A stretch of DNA of 64,000 nucleotides from contig SXOD01000011.1 of assembly GCA_005776885.1 (NCBI GenBank), positions 49,552-113,551 of the forward strand, read 5' to 3'. The stretch comes from Planctomycetia bacterium (GTDB lineage Bacteria; Planctomycetota; Phycisphaerae; Phycisphaerales; SM1A02). Positions within the stretch are counted from its first letter, which is position 1. Each line of letters begins with the position of its first letter. Under the pieces are notes generated by a model that was given only the letters and a program-made list of their open reading frames with translations, was not told the origin of the DNA and ran no database searches. Below, piece after piece: positions 9,568-16,747 of this stretch. The position numbers and the translations under genes were made by a program.

Positions 9568-10293
9568 ATGCTCGTTCGCTTGCTTGCCGAGGCCACACGT
9601 CACGCACTGTCCATCTCGATGGCCTCACTGCTGGCGATGGCCCTCGTGGGCTGCCGCTCCTTCGACACCATGGACCCTTCCGCCGCGTCGGGGGGTGCGC
9701 AGGGGGCAAACGCAGCCTCCTCGATGGCGGCCGGCGCCGGGCCAGCCGGGGCGACGCCAGCGACGATCTCCGTAGGCATTGCCTCGCAGCCCGCCTACGA
9801 CGTGGTCTTCTCCGAGCAAGGTGACGAGGTGTTCGTCAATGGCCAGCGGGTGCCCGACTCCAACCTGCGCCGAGAGCCGGACGCGATCGAAGTCGTCGGC
9901 CACGATGGGTCCGTGGTCAAGCGGATCCAGCTGCCAGCGCCGCCCCACGACCTGCGACCGCGCTCCTTCCTGGGGGCGCAACTGCGCTGGCCGTCGCCGG
10001 CGCTGGCCTCGCAGCTTGGCATCGACCCCACCAAGGTGAGTGAAGTTGGCGCCGTGCTGGCCGGTGGCCCGGCCGCCGCTGCTGGTGTCCGTGAGCACGA
10101 CCTCATCGTGAAGGTGGATGGCTCGGAGGATGCCTCCCCAGCAACGATCCGCGCGAGGTTGGCCGCGGACGCGCCCGGCGCCACGGTCGCACTGACGCTG
10201 GAGCACGCGGGACAACGTCGCGAGGTCCTGGTGACGCTCGGCGCGTGGCGACACCAGCCGCTTCCGTCGGCCCCGATCCAGACTCGACCTTGA
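9568..10293 (+). CDS. PDZ-domain lipoprotein
   Basis: A 241-residue protein with a lipoprotein signal ending in LVGC (Cys at residue 29), so it should be lipid-anchored outside the cytoplasmic membrane. A Gly/Ala/Ser-rich linker follows, then a short domain around residues 70-125 and a PDZ domain from about 135 to 230. The PDZ fold is indicated by RSFLGAQL, the loop GAVLAGGPAAAAGVREHDLIVKVDG, and the final strand EVLVTLGAW. PDZ domains bind peptide C-termini and often accompany proteases. No protease domain is present. It is the last gene of the three-gene amidohydrolase operon and converges on a small minus-strand gene. Confidence 0.75.
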   Translation: MLVRLLAEATRHALSISMASLLAMALVGCRSFDTMDPSAASGGAQGANAASSMAAGAGPAGATPATISVGIASQPAYDVVFSEQGDEVFVNGQRVPDSNLRREPDAIEVVGHDGSVVKRIQLPAPPHDLRPRSFLGAQLRWPSPALASQLGIDPTKVSEVGAVLAGGPAAAAGVREHDLIVKVDGSEDASPATIRARLAADAPGATVALTLEHAGQRREVLVTLGAWRHQPLPSAPIQTRP

Positions 10294-10333
10294 CTCGGCC
10301 TTGAGTCCCGGATTCACCGGGTTCCCACAATCC

Positions 10334-10597
10334 CTACAGGGGCTCGATCTGCGAGTAGTGATCCAAGTTGAGGGTCACCAACTCGCCGTCAGCCTTGCGC
10401 AGTTCCAGCCGATCAAGCCACAACTGGTCCCCGTGCGCGTGGGCGAACCACGATCCGGTCTTCGCCTGCCGGAATCGAACCACGGTGCCCTCAACGGTGG
10501 TGGACCACACCTGTTCCACCTGTGGGACCTGCTGCGTCACTCGCACCCGGGTGCCGGGGGTGATGGTGGTGACGGCGGTTCCGTGCGACGAGGTCAT
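10334..10597 (-). CDS. small conserved-looking beta-strand protein
   Basis: An 87-residue protein with alternating beta-type segments (TRVRVTQQV, STTVEGTVVRFRQ, DQLWLDRLELRKADGELVTLNLD) suggesting a small barrel or SH3-like fold. It has no signal peptide and no recognisable catalytic motif. The start at 10597 overlaps the stop of the upstream M16 gene by four bases (ATGA), so it is probably translated by coupling at the end of the dapB-M16 operon. I do not recognise the family. Coupling to a zinc-less M16 protein may mean a shared role, but that is inference. Confidence 0.6.
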   Translation of the reverse strand: MTSSHGTAVTTITPGTRVRVTQQVPQVEQVWSTTVEGTVVRFRQAKTGSWFAHAHGDQLWLDRLELRKADGELVTLNLDHYSQIEPL

Positions 10598-11895
10598 GGG
10601 CTCGACAGCATAGCTCCCGGCCAGCCAATGTCCGCCTTCGCGAATGGATCCTCGGGGCCCACCGTGACCACGGTGAGCCCGTCGAGCCACGCGGCATCAA
10701 ATCGCTTGGCCGCCACCTCGTTCAAGGTGTCGTGCGTCAGCGCATCCACTTCCGCCGCGATTTCCGCGAGGGAACGAGGATCGATCCCCCGGACGATGTC
10801 CACCGCCAGGCTTCCGGCCCGCGCGGCGCTGCTCTCGCCGGAGAAGACGATCGACGACTTGAATCCCGTCCTGGCAATCTCGAACTCATCGCGCGTCACG
10901 CCGCGTGACGCCTTGCCCAACTCCTCGCGAATCTGCTTCAGGGTCTCGGGGGCTCGCGCTGGCGTGCTGGCTGCGTAAATCTGCGTAAATCCGTGGGTGG
11001 GGCTGGCCACGACCCCCATCCCGATCCCGTAGCAGAGGCCACGCTTCTCGCGAACCTCCGTGAAGAGTCGACTGCTGGAGCTCCCCCCCAAGATGTACGA
11101 CAGCATCTTCAGCGCGATCAGGTCCGAGTCCCGGCCTGTGACACCGTCTGAGCCGATCATCATGAACGTCTGCGCGGCGGGGTGCGTGAGATGGCTCCGG
11201 CCCCGGATCGGCGTGGCTTCCGCCGATTGGGCCAGGCATTCTCCCTCCCAGCCCTCCACCAGGCCCTCGACGAGTTCAAACACTTCCTCTGGCACGATCC
11301 CGCCCGCCACGCAGAGCAATGCGCCCTTCGGCCCTGTCCTTTCCGACCACCGTGCACGCAGGCTTGGGCCATCCCAGACCGCCAGCCCCACGGGATGGCC
11401 CATGCCGCTGCGGTTGAAGGGGGGTGGGGCCAAGAGCCGGCGGAACTCGATTGAACCAAGCGTCGGAGGGACATCATTGACCGACTGCAGCTCCTGCAGG
11501 GCCAGGGATCGAGTTGGCTCCACCTCCTCATCCTCGATGCGAGGGCATCGAGCCACGTCGACGAGCAGCGGGAGCAACTCCGGCAGGTGCTCGCCCAGGC
11601 CACTGGCTTCGATCAACGTCGACTCGGGCCCCGCGGAGACGGATGTGCTCGCGCCGAGGGAATCGACGGCGTCCGCAAAGGCACGGCTCGATCGCTCGCC
11701 TGCCCCGCGCTGCACCAGCTCGGCGAGGAGTGTCGCGGCACCTTCGCCTGCTTCCCCAGCCGGATCGGCGCCGAAACCCCCGGGGAGGCGAAGCATCAAG
11801 CCGCATGATCGCAGCGAATGGCTCCGCTCGATCGCGACGTCCAATCCACAGGACAGGTGGCGGCGATGAATCGGATGTTCGGCGACCGTGCTCAT
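10594..11895 (-). CDS. M16-family peptidase-like protein without the HxxEH motif
   Basis: A 433-residue protein with the two-domain M16 (insulinase/processing peptidase) layout. At the position of the zinc motif (normally HxxEH after a GxAH-type turn) the sequence is ATLLAELVQRGAG, with no histidines, so it should not hydrolyse peptides. The second domain keeps family features, including LGGSSSSRLFTEVREKRGLCYGI. M16 peptidases often work as a catalytic plus a non-catalytic subunit; the matching catalytic subunit may be the M16 gene at 20965-22194. The start overlaps the stop of dapB (ATGA), and the stop overlaps the start of the next small gene. No signal peptide is visible. Confidence 0.8.
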   Translation of the reverse strand: MSTVAEHPIHRRHLSCGLDVAIERSHSLRSCGLMLRLPGGFGADPAGEAGEGAATLLAELVQRGAGERSSRAFADAVDSLGASTSVSAGPESTLIEASGLGEHLPELLPLLVDVARCPRIEDEEVEPTRSLALQELQSVNDVPPTLGSIEFRRLLAPPPFNRSGMGHPVGLAVWDGPSLRARWSERTGPKGALLCVAGGIVPEEVFELVEGLVEGWEGECLAQSAEATPIRGRSHLTHPAAQTFMMIGSDGVTGRDSDLIALKMLSYILGGSSSSRLFTEVREKRGLCYGIGMGVVASPTHGFTQIYAASTPARAPETLKQIREELGKASRGVTRDEFEIARTGFKSSIVFSGESSAARAGSLAVDIVRGIDPRSLAEIAAEVDALTHDTLNEVAAKRFDAAWLDGLTVVTVGPEDPFAKADIGWPGAMLSSP

Positions 11896-12638
11896 GGGCG
11901 CGTTGATAGGCGAGGTGCCCCCAAACTGTCTAGCCAGTCGTCAATGGTCCATGCTCCGGGGGGTTGGGAGACCAGCCACCGCGCCAACCGCAGCGCCCCT
12001 TCCGCGAAGAGTTTCCTCGATCCCGCGTCGTGGATGATCGACAACCGTTCCGAGGCCCCCACAAAGTGCACCTCGTGGTGACCGATGATCTCCCCCTCTC
12101 GCGTGACCGCGATCGCCTCTGCTGGAATGGACACTCCAGACCCTGCCGAAACCGACTCGGCGAGCGATAGGGCGGTCCCGCTTGGGCGATCCTTCTTATG
12201 GATGTGATGCGCCTCCATGATCTCTACCGAGTACCCATCCAGCAGGCGCGCCGCGACTGCCGCCACTCGCCTGGCAACCGCAACGCCAAGGCTGGTGTTT
12301 GGTGCAATCATCACGGGTGCAACCGATGCCACGGCAAGCACTTCCGCTCGCTGGGCCGGCGTCAGCCCGGTTGTCGCGCAGAGCAGCGGGAGCGACGCCT
12401 CGCGAGCCGCCCGGGCCATCGAGCATGCGCCTTCCGGGGTGGAGAAATCGATCGCGACCTGGGCCCCGGCGAGCCGTGAGGCACCAGCCACTTCACTCGC
12501 CCGAACAGCACGCCCGACGATCGTGCAGTGGCTCAAGTCACGCGCCACTTCGGCCTCCACGTATTGACCCATCCGACCGCTGGCGCCATGCAGGAACACT
12601 CGAAGTTGATCGCACTCATGGCAACGGATCGTGGTCAT
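11892..12638 (-). CDS. dapB: 4-hydroxy-tetrahydrodipicolinate reductase
   Basis: DapB reduces 4-hydroxy-tetrahydrodipicolinate with NAD(P)H in the diaminopimelate/lysine pathway in the cytoplasm. The 248-residue protein has the nucleotide-binding GASGRMG loop at residues 18-24, the VAIDFSTPEG strand, the ATTGLT segment, APNTSLGV, and the catalytic signature EIMEAHHIHKKDRPSGTA containing the His pair and Lys. Its length is near the family's usual 240-270. The start at 12638 has GGAG about six bases upstream; the frame is open a further 34 codons to 12740, but that extension has no DapB features. It heads the operon with the non-catalytic M16 gene and a small gene. Confidence 0.92.
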   Translation of the reverse strand: MTTIRCHECDQLRVFLHGASGRMGQYVEAEVARDLSHCTIVGRAVRASEVAGASRLAGAQVAIDFSTPEGACSMARAAREASLPLLCATTGLTPAQRAEVLAVASVAPVMIAPNTSLGVAVARRVAAVAARLLDGYSVEIMEAHHIHKKDRPSGTALSLAESVSAGSGVSIPAEAIAVTREGEIIGHHEVHFVGASERLSIIHDAGSRKLFAEGALRLARWLVSQPPGAWTIDDWLDSLGAPRLSTRP

Positions 12639-12830
12639 GACCGACTCCGCAATAGTGGTGGTTCCATGTCCCGTCTTGCGGACGACTCTGCCTTGAAAAA
12701 GAAAGTTGACATTTTTTTTCGTGAAGCCCTTCCCAACCATCGGTCGATAACGCTACAACATTGACAGTTCGGACCTTGTTACGCGGGCCCGCAACTCTCC
12801 GACTCATGCGTAACACTAAGGAGCCATCCC

Positions 12831-12938
12831 ATGGCAAAGAAGAAGGCTGCGAAGAAGGCCGCTAAGAAGCCGGCCAAGAAGGCTGCGAAGAAGACCGCGA
12901 AGAAGACTGCGAAGAAGAAGACCGCGAAGAAGAAGTAG
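12831..12938 (+). CDS. 35-residue lysine-rich histone-tail-like peptide
   Basis: An ATG at 12831 follows a strong Shine-Dalgarno sequence (AAGGAG at 12818-12823, seven-base gap) and opens a 35-codon frame ending with TAG at 12936-12938. The peptide is built from KKxAKK-type steps: 19 Lys, most of the rest Ala, with four Thr and one Pro, and no acidic or aromatic residue. It resembles the C-terminal tails of histone H1, some bacterial HU proteins and AlgP, but stands alone. A strong terminator follows 24 bases later, so it looks like an independent, well-expressed gene. The expected role is nucleic-acid binding or charge neutralisation in the nucleoid; this is inferred from composition only. 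Confidence 0.75.
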   Translation: MAKKKAAKKAAKKPAKKAAKKTAKKTAKKKTAKKK

Positions 12939-12961
12939 TTCTCCGCTGTCTCTCAGCATTG

Positions 12962-12998
12962 ACACCTCGAGCCGGCCCCTTGGGCCGGCTCGCGGTGT
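12962..12998 (+). terminator. strong Rho-independent-type hairpin after the Lys-rich gene
   Basis: A perfect 10-bp GC stem (12969-12978 with 12982-12991, loop CTT) is extended by an outer ACACC/GGTGT pairing and followed by a short T run (TTT at 12998-13000). It lies 24 bases after the stop of the lysine-rich peptide gene and before the ferredoxin gene, so it probably ends the short transcript. Confidence 0.75.
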
Positions 12999-13051
12999 TT
13001 CTGGCGCCCGCACCTCATTATTCCGGGTTTCCCATACACTTTCCGCCCCCC

Positions 13052-13312
13052 ATGCCACACGTCATTGCTGAGCCGTGCATCGGAACCAAGGACGCCGCCT
13101 GCGTCGATGTTTGCCCCGTGGATTGCATCCACCCCACCAAGGCCGAGGGTGACCATGCTGCGGCCACCCAGCTGTTCATCGACCCGGACGTGTGCATCGA
13201 TTGCGGCCTCTGCGTCGATGAATGCCCAGTCCACGCCATCTTCCCGGCGGACGACCTGCCCCAGGAGTGGATCCACTACATCCAGCTGAACTCGGCCCAC
13301 TTCAAGAAGTAG
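13052..13312 (+). CDS. ferredoxin with two cysteine-rich cluster motifs
   Basis: An 86-residue ferredoxin. Cysteines at 9, 17, 21 and 25 (CIGTKDAACVDVCPVDC) form the first cluster motif with the long Cys-x7-Cys spacing typical of seven-iron or FdxA-type ferredoxins. Cysteines at 48, 51, 54 and 58 (CIDCGLCVDECP) form a classical [4Fe-4S] motif. It should act as a soluble low-potential electron carrier; its partner cannot be read from the neighbourhood. The start at 13052 begins the usual MPHVIAEPC sequence. Upstream in-frame codons belong to the terminator region. It converges on a minus-strand hypothetical gene. Confidence 0.9.
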   Translation: MPHVIAEPCIGTKDAACVDVCPVDCIHPTKAEGDHAAATQLFIDPDVCIDCGLCVDECPVHAIFPADDLPQEWIHYIQLNSAHFKK

Positions 13313-13348
13313 GCCGCGGCGGGACCCCGGGGGCCCTCACGATCCCGA

Positions 13349-13750
13349 TCACTCCTCTGACGGGGCGGATGCCTTGCTGACGGCACTGTCGGCGTCGGCG
13401 CGCTCGGTCCAATCCTGTGCCCGTGGGCCCAGGTTGAGCTCGCTGGCCATCGTCTTCCGGTACCCAAGCTTCCGGACGACCTCCAGAACATCCGTCCAGG
13501 ACGGGAATGCTTTCTGGTTGACGCGCTTGAAAGCCTCGATGGCCAGCAGGAAGAGGTACTGCTCGCGGTTCATCTCCCCTTCCTCGGCGGTCTTGATGAA
13601 GTCCGTCAGGCGACGCCCGGGACCGCGGCGGCGCTCCAGGTTGGTTGGGCTCGGCGTCTGGAAGTCCCGTCGGTCCAAGCCACCGCGGCGATCGACCACC
13701 CCTTCGTGCTTGGCGTCTTGGGGACTTGGCGAGTCGTTGTGCTGGTTCAT
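13349..13750 (-). CDS. hypothetical protein, basic and polar
   Basis: A 133-residue soluble protein. The N-terminal half is polar and Arg-rich (RRGGLDRRDF, LERRRGPGRRLTDF). The middle part (EMNREQYLFLLAIEAFKRVNQKAFPSWTDVLEVVRKLGYRK) looks like a compact helical module, possibly DNA- or protein-binding, followed by a polar acidic tail. I do not recognise the family. The start at 13750 is chosen because the preceding in-frame sequence to 13933 lies in the promoter region of the divergent DUF6677 gene and is not protein-like. Confidence 0.6.
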   Translation of the reverse strand: MNQHNDSPSPQDAKHEGVVDRRGGLDRRDFQTPSPTNLERRRGPGRRLTDFIKTAEEGEMNREQYLFLLAIEAFKRVNQKAFPSWTDVLEVVRKLGYRKTMASELNLGPRAQDWTERADADSAVSKASAPSEE

Positions 13751-13840
13751 TGGTTGGCCTTGCTCCGGCGTGCGTGGTGCGGGACGCCAGTCTAGGGGAA
13801 TCAATCGGGTACCTTCCCTTCTCACCTGCGGCCCAACGGC

Positions 13841-14314
13841 ATGCCCTCGGACAACGACGACCATCCACTGAATGTCCAGGCCGCCGTCCTGGGGCTCATT
13901 GTCCCGGGCTTGGGACAGATTTCCCTTGGTCACGCCAAGCGGGGCCTCTTGGCGATGGCCGGAGTGCTTGGCTTGTTCATGGGTGGCCTCCTTGTCGGCG
14001 GCATCGACTGCGTCGACCGAAGGGAGGACCGGCTGTGGTTCTATCTCCAGGCCTGCGCGGGCCCGGTCGCGTTTGCCGCCGATTGGGCCAATGAGGCCTA
14101 TGTCAGGAGTGGGGCGGCCGGTGAACTGGTTGCCACCCCGCCGGCAACCACGATCGATCGGGGCCCCGAGCCCAAGGTCAGCACGCTCAAGGGGATCACC
14201 TACGCCAACGAGTTAGGCACCCTCTACTGCGCCTTGGCTGGCCTCCTGAACGTCGTGGTTGTGCTGGATGCGCTGACGAGGCTTCCGCGGGAGCTTGAGG
14301 AACCAACCCGATGA
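13841..14314 (+). CDS. DUF6677-type membrane protein
   Basis: A 157-residue integral membrane protein. It opens with the AAVLGLIVPGLGQISLGHAKRGLLAMAGVLGLFMGGLLVGG pattern typical of the planctomycete DUF6677 group and related TM2-like proteins, in which a PGLGQ motif precedes a G-x-x-x-R/K-G turn. Further hydrophobic segments lie near 70-85 and 125-145. Function is unknown. Its TGA overlaps the ATG of the next membrane protein gene (ATGA), so the two are probably made together. Confidence 0.7.
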   Translation: MPSDNDDHPLNVQAAVLGLIVPGLGQISLGHAKRGLLAMAGVLGLFMGGLLVGGIDCVDRREDRLWFYLQACAGPVAFAADWANEAYVRSGAAGELVATPPATTIDRGPEPKVSTLKGITYANELGTLYCALAGLLNVVVVLDALTRLPRELEEPTR

Positions 14315-14568
14315 GTGGGATCGAAGTCCTGGCCTGGATGCCATTCCTCGAACCATCGGCCGCAATGGGCCAGCTCTGGTGGCTCCTTGTCGTCCCATTG
14401 ACATTCGGGATCGCAATGGTGCACCGGGCCTGTCGATGCACAGACCTCACTCGCTACTGGCGGGAAGTCCTTGGGATGACTGTCACCAGCCTGGTTGTCA
14501 TGACGATGCTCGGCGTCGGGATCTGGGCCGTGCTGGAGTGGGCGCTCCCGGCGATCCCGGTCGGCTGA
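14311..14568 (+). CDS. small two-helix membrane protein
   Basis: An 85-residue protein with two hydrophobic stretches (about residues 20-38 and 55-78) joined by a short loop containing HRACRCTDLTRYW. It is coupled by a four-base overlap to the DUF6677 gene, so the pair is likely one unit, perhaps a two-component membrane assembly. No known motif is visible. It converges on the helicase gene 16 bases away. Confidence 0.65.
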   Translation: MSGIEVLAWMPFLEPSAAMGQLWWLLVVPLTFGIAMVHRACRCTDLTRYWREVLGMTVTSLVVMTMLGVGIWAVLEWALPAIPVG

Positions 14569-14584
14569 CGCGACGACTCAACTC

Positions 14585-16054
14585 CTACCCGCGCGCCTGT
14601 GGTCGCCGCTTGACGCCTCCACCAGGCTTGCCCTGAATGGGGCCACGGGCCGCCCGTCCGGGTCGCTTGTCTTTCCCTCCAAAGCCCGAGGCCTCACGGC
14701 CATCAGTGTTCTGGCGAGTCGATGGCCGACCATGGACCCGGGCCCCTGATGGCTTGCCCCGTCGTGCACCTGGCGACTTCCCCTGGCGCGGTCCCGGCGA
14801 CTTCCCCTGGCGTGCACCCGGCGACTTCCCCTGGCGGGCTCGAGGCGCATCCGCTTCTTCCGTATCCGGCGCCGGTGCGTCGGTGCTGGCTGGCTTCCAC
14901 CGAGACAACCCGTCAGGGAGCTCTTGCCGCCGCACCACTCGGCCCTCGATCATTCGCTCCACCCTGGCCCATCGATCCACGTCAGCCGGCGAGACAAACG
15001 TCATGCTTTCGGCCGCGCCGCCACCATGCCCAGCGCGGCCGACCCGATGCACGAACTCCTCCGGCAACAGCGGCACGTCATAGTTGACGACGCACTTGAT
15101 GCGGGCGATGTGCAGCCCCCGCGACGCGACATCCGTGGCCACCAGCACCCTGGTCTGGCCGTGCTCGAACAGGGCGAGGCTCTTGGTTCGGTCACGCTGT
15201 GACATGTCGCCATGGAGGACCGACACCGCCAGCCCCTGGCGGCTGAGCGCCTCCGCCACCCACACGACACGGCGGCGGGTCCGGCAATAGGCAGCGACTC
15301 CCTTTCGCTCGCCGCCGACGATCGACTCCATCAAGAGCGCGGGCTTCTCCCGATCCGAGACATCGAACCGGACATGTGTGCCAGGGTCCGCATTGGCCAG
15401 CGTGTTGGGAGGGGCGGCCTCCACGCGCGCCGGCTCTCGCAGCGACCCCAGGAGGCCAGACTCCACGGTCCGGGGCAGGGTGGCTGTGCAGCAAATCGTG
15501 CGTCGGGTGGGCTCCAACTTGCCCAGTATCCAGGACACTTGCGGCGCAAACCCCATGTCCCACATGCGGTCCGCCTCGTCCACCACGACCTGGGTGACGG
15601 CATGTGTTGGGAGCGAGCCATCCTCGATCAAGTCGCGGACTCGGCCAGGCGTGCCGACCAGGAGGTCGATGCCGTCGGCGAGCATCGATCGCTGGGGGCG
15701 CAGCGGCGACTTGCCGTAGACGACGCCCGTGCGGAGGATCGACCCCTTGATGAGCCACCGAACCTCCTCGGCCACTTGCATCGCCAGCTCGCGCGTCGGG
15801 CAGAGCACAAGTCCTCGCAGGCGGTCACCGACCGACACCGCGCGGCCCGCCGTCGGCTTGTCGCGAAGGATCGCGTCCAGCACGGGCAGGAGGTACATGA
15901 GCGTCTTGCCCGTGCCGGTGGGCGCGATGGCCAGGATGTCGCGCCCGGCCAGGGCGGGCGGAAGCGCCTCGCGCTGGATCGGCGTGGGTGACTCAAGGCC
16001 GCGCTGTTCCAGTCGCGAGGCAAGGATGGGATGAAGTCTTGAGTGGATCGACAC
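14585..16054 (-). CDS. DEAD-box RNA helicase with repetitive basic tail
   Basis: A 489-residue ATP-dependent RNA helicase. Motifs in order: Q-motif region (LESPTPIQREALP), I APTGTGKT (44-51), Ia PTRELA, Ib GTPGR, II DEAD, III as TAT rather than the usual SAT (CCTATLP), V VATDVASRGLHI, and VI HRVGRAGHGG. After the RecA-like core, a ~110-residue Arg/Lys/Gly/Pro tail contains an eight-residue repeat (ARQGKSPG type) encoded by 24-bp tandem units; such tails often bind RNA. Likely roles are ribosome assembly or mRNA turnover. It is divergent from lemA. Confidence 0.9.
   Translation of the reverse strand: MSIHSRLHPILASRLEQRGLESPTPIQREALPPALAGRDILAIAPTGTGKTLMYLLPVLDAILRDKPTAGRAVSVGDRLRGLVLCPTRELAMQVAEEVRWLIKGSILRTGVVYGKSPLRPQRSMLADGIDLLVGTPGRVRDLIEDGSLPTHAVTQVVVDEADRMWDMGFAPQVSWILGKLEPTRRTICCTATLPRTVESGLLGSLREPARVEAAPPNTLANADPGTHVRFDVSDREKPALLMESIVGGERKGVAAYCRTRRRVVWVAEALSRQGLAVSVLHGDMSQRDRTKSLALFEHGQTRVLVATDVASRGLHIARIKCVVNYDVPLLPEEFVHRVGRAGHGGGAAESMTFVSPADVDRWARVERMIEGRVVRRQELPDGLSRWKPASTDAPAPDTEEADAPRARQGKSPGARQGKSPGPRQGKSPGARRGKPSGARVHGRPSTRQNTDGREASGFGGKDKRPGRAARGPIQGKPGGGVKRRPQARG
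14745..14840 (-). repeat. 24-bp tandem repeat in helicase tail
   Basis: Three close copies of a 24-bp unit (14769-14792, 14793-14816, 14817-14840) and a degenerate fourth (14745-14768) encode the ARQGKSPG octapeptide repeat of the helicase C-terminus. The unit length preserves the reading frame. Confidence 0.8.
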
Positions 16055-16087
16055 GGCGGGAGGTTAGTGCCGCAGTACGCTGCGCTG

Positions 16088-16720
16088 ATGCAGGAGCTCG
16101 GGAGCCTTGTCCTCGCCCAAGGAGCGGCCATCGTGTTCACCGTGATCGGTGTCGCCATTTTCCTCGTGGGGCTGGCGTGGTTGGTCGGCGTCTACAACGG
16201 CGTGCAGCGGGCCCGCGTGCGGGCGGCCAACGCCTTTTCCCAGATTGACGTGCAACTGAAGCGGCGCTTTGACCTGATCCCCAACCTGATCGAGGTGGCG
16301 AAGGGTTACATGTCGCATGAGCGGGAGACCCTGCAGGCCGTGATCTCGGCCCGCAGCACCGCCCAGCAGAGCCTTTCCAATCGGGCCGCACGCCCCACCG
16401 ACCCCCAGGCGGCGGCGCAGCTCGACCAGGCGGTGACGGGGATGGAGGGTGCGCTGAGCCGATTGCTGGCCGTCGCCGAGGCCTACCCTGAGCTCAAGGC
16501 CAACCAGAACATGCTCCAGGTTCAGGAGGAACTCACCAGCACGGAGAATCGGATCGCCTTCGCGCGACAGGCCTTCAATGACTCGGTCATGCGATTCAAC
16601 GAGCTGATCGTGGTCTTCCCAAACAACGTCATTGCCGGCTTCTTCGGCTTCCAGGCCATGTCGCCCTTCCAGGCGGAGGCGGCCGAGCGCGCCTTGCCGC
16701 AGGTGGCCTTCTCCCGCTAG
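16088..16720 (+). CDS. lemA: LemA family protein
   Basis: A 210-residue membrane-anchored protein: an N-terminal transmembrane helix (IVFTVIGVAIFLVGLAWLVG) followed by the long helical LemA bundle. Diagnostic features are VQLKRRFDLIPNLIEVAKGYMSHE, the AYPELKANQN segment and LTSTENRIAFARQAFNDSVMRFNE. LemA proteins are thought to scaffold envelope peptidases and often sit next to M48 HtpX-like genes, as here. The start at 16088 is the ATG just before the transmembrane segment; an upstream in-frame start at 16043 is less likely. The M48 gene follows 27 bases downstream. Confidence 0.9.
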   Translation: MQELGSLVLAQGAAIVFTVIGVAIFLVGLAWLVGVYNGVQRARVRAANAFSQIDVQLKRRFDLIPNLIEVAKGYMSHERETLQAVISARSTAQQSLSNRAARPTDPQAAAQLDQAVTGMEGALSRLLAVAEAYPELKANQNMLQVQEELTSTENRIAFARQAFNDSVMRFNELIVVFPNNVIAGFFGFQAMSPFQAEAAERALPQVAFSR

Positions 16721-16747
16721 CCCCGCGGCCAAGGAATCAAGCCTCAC

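Noticed and set aside
12761..12766. TTGACA as the -35 element of the lysine-rich gene
   Set aside because: No acceptable -10 sequence lies 16-19 bases downstream, so a sigma-70 promoter cannot be supported here.
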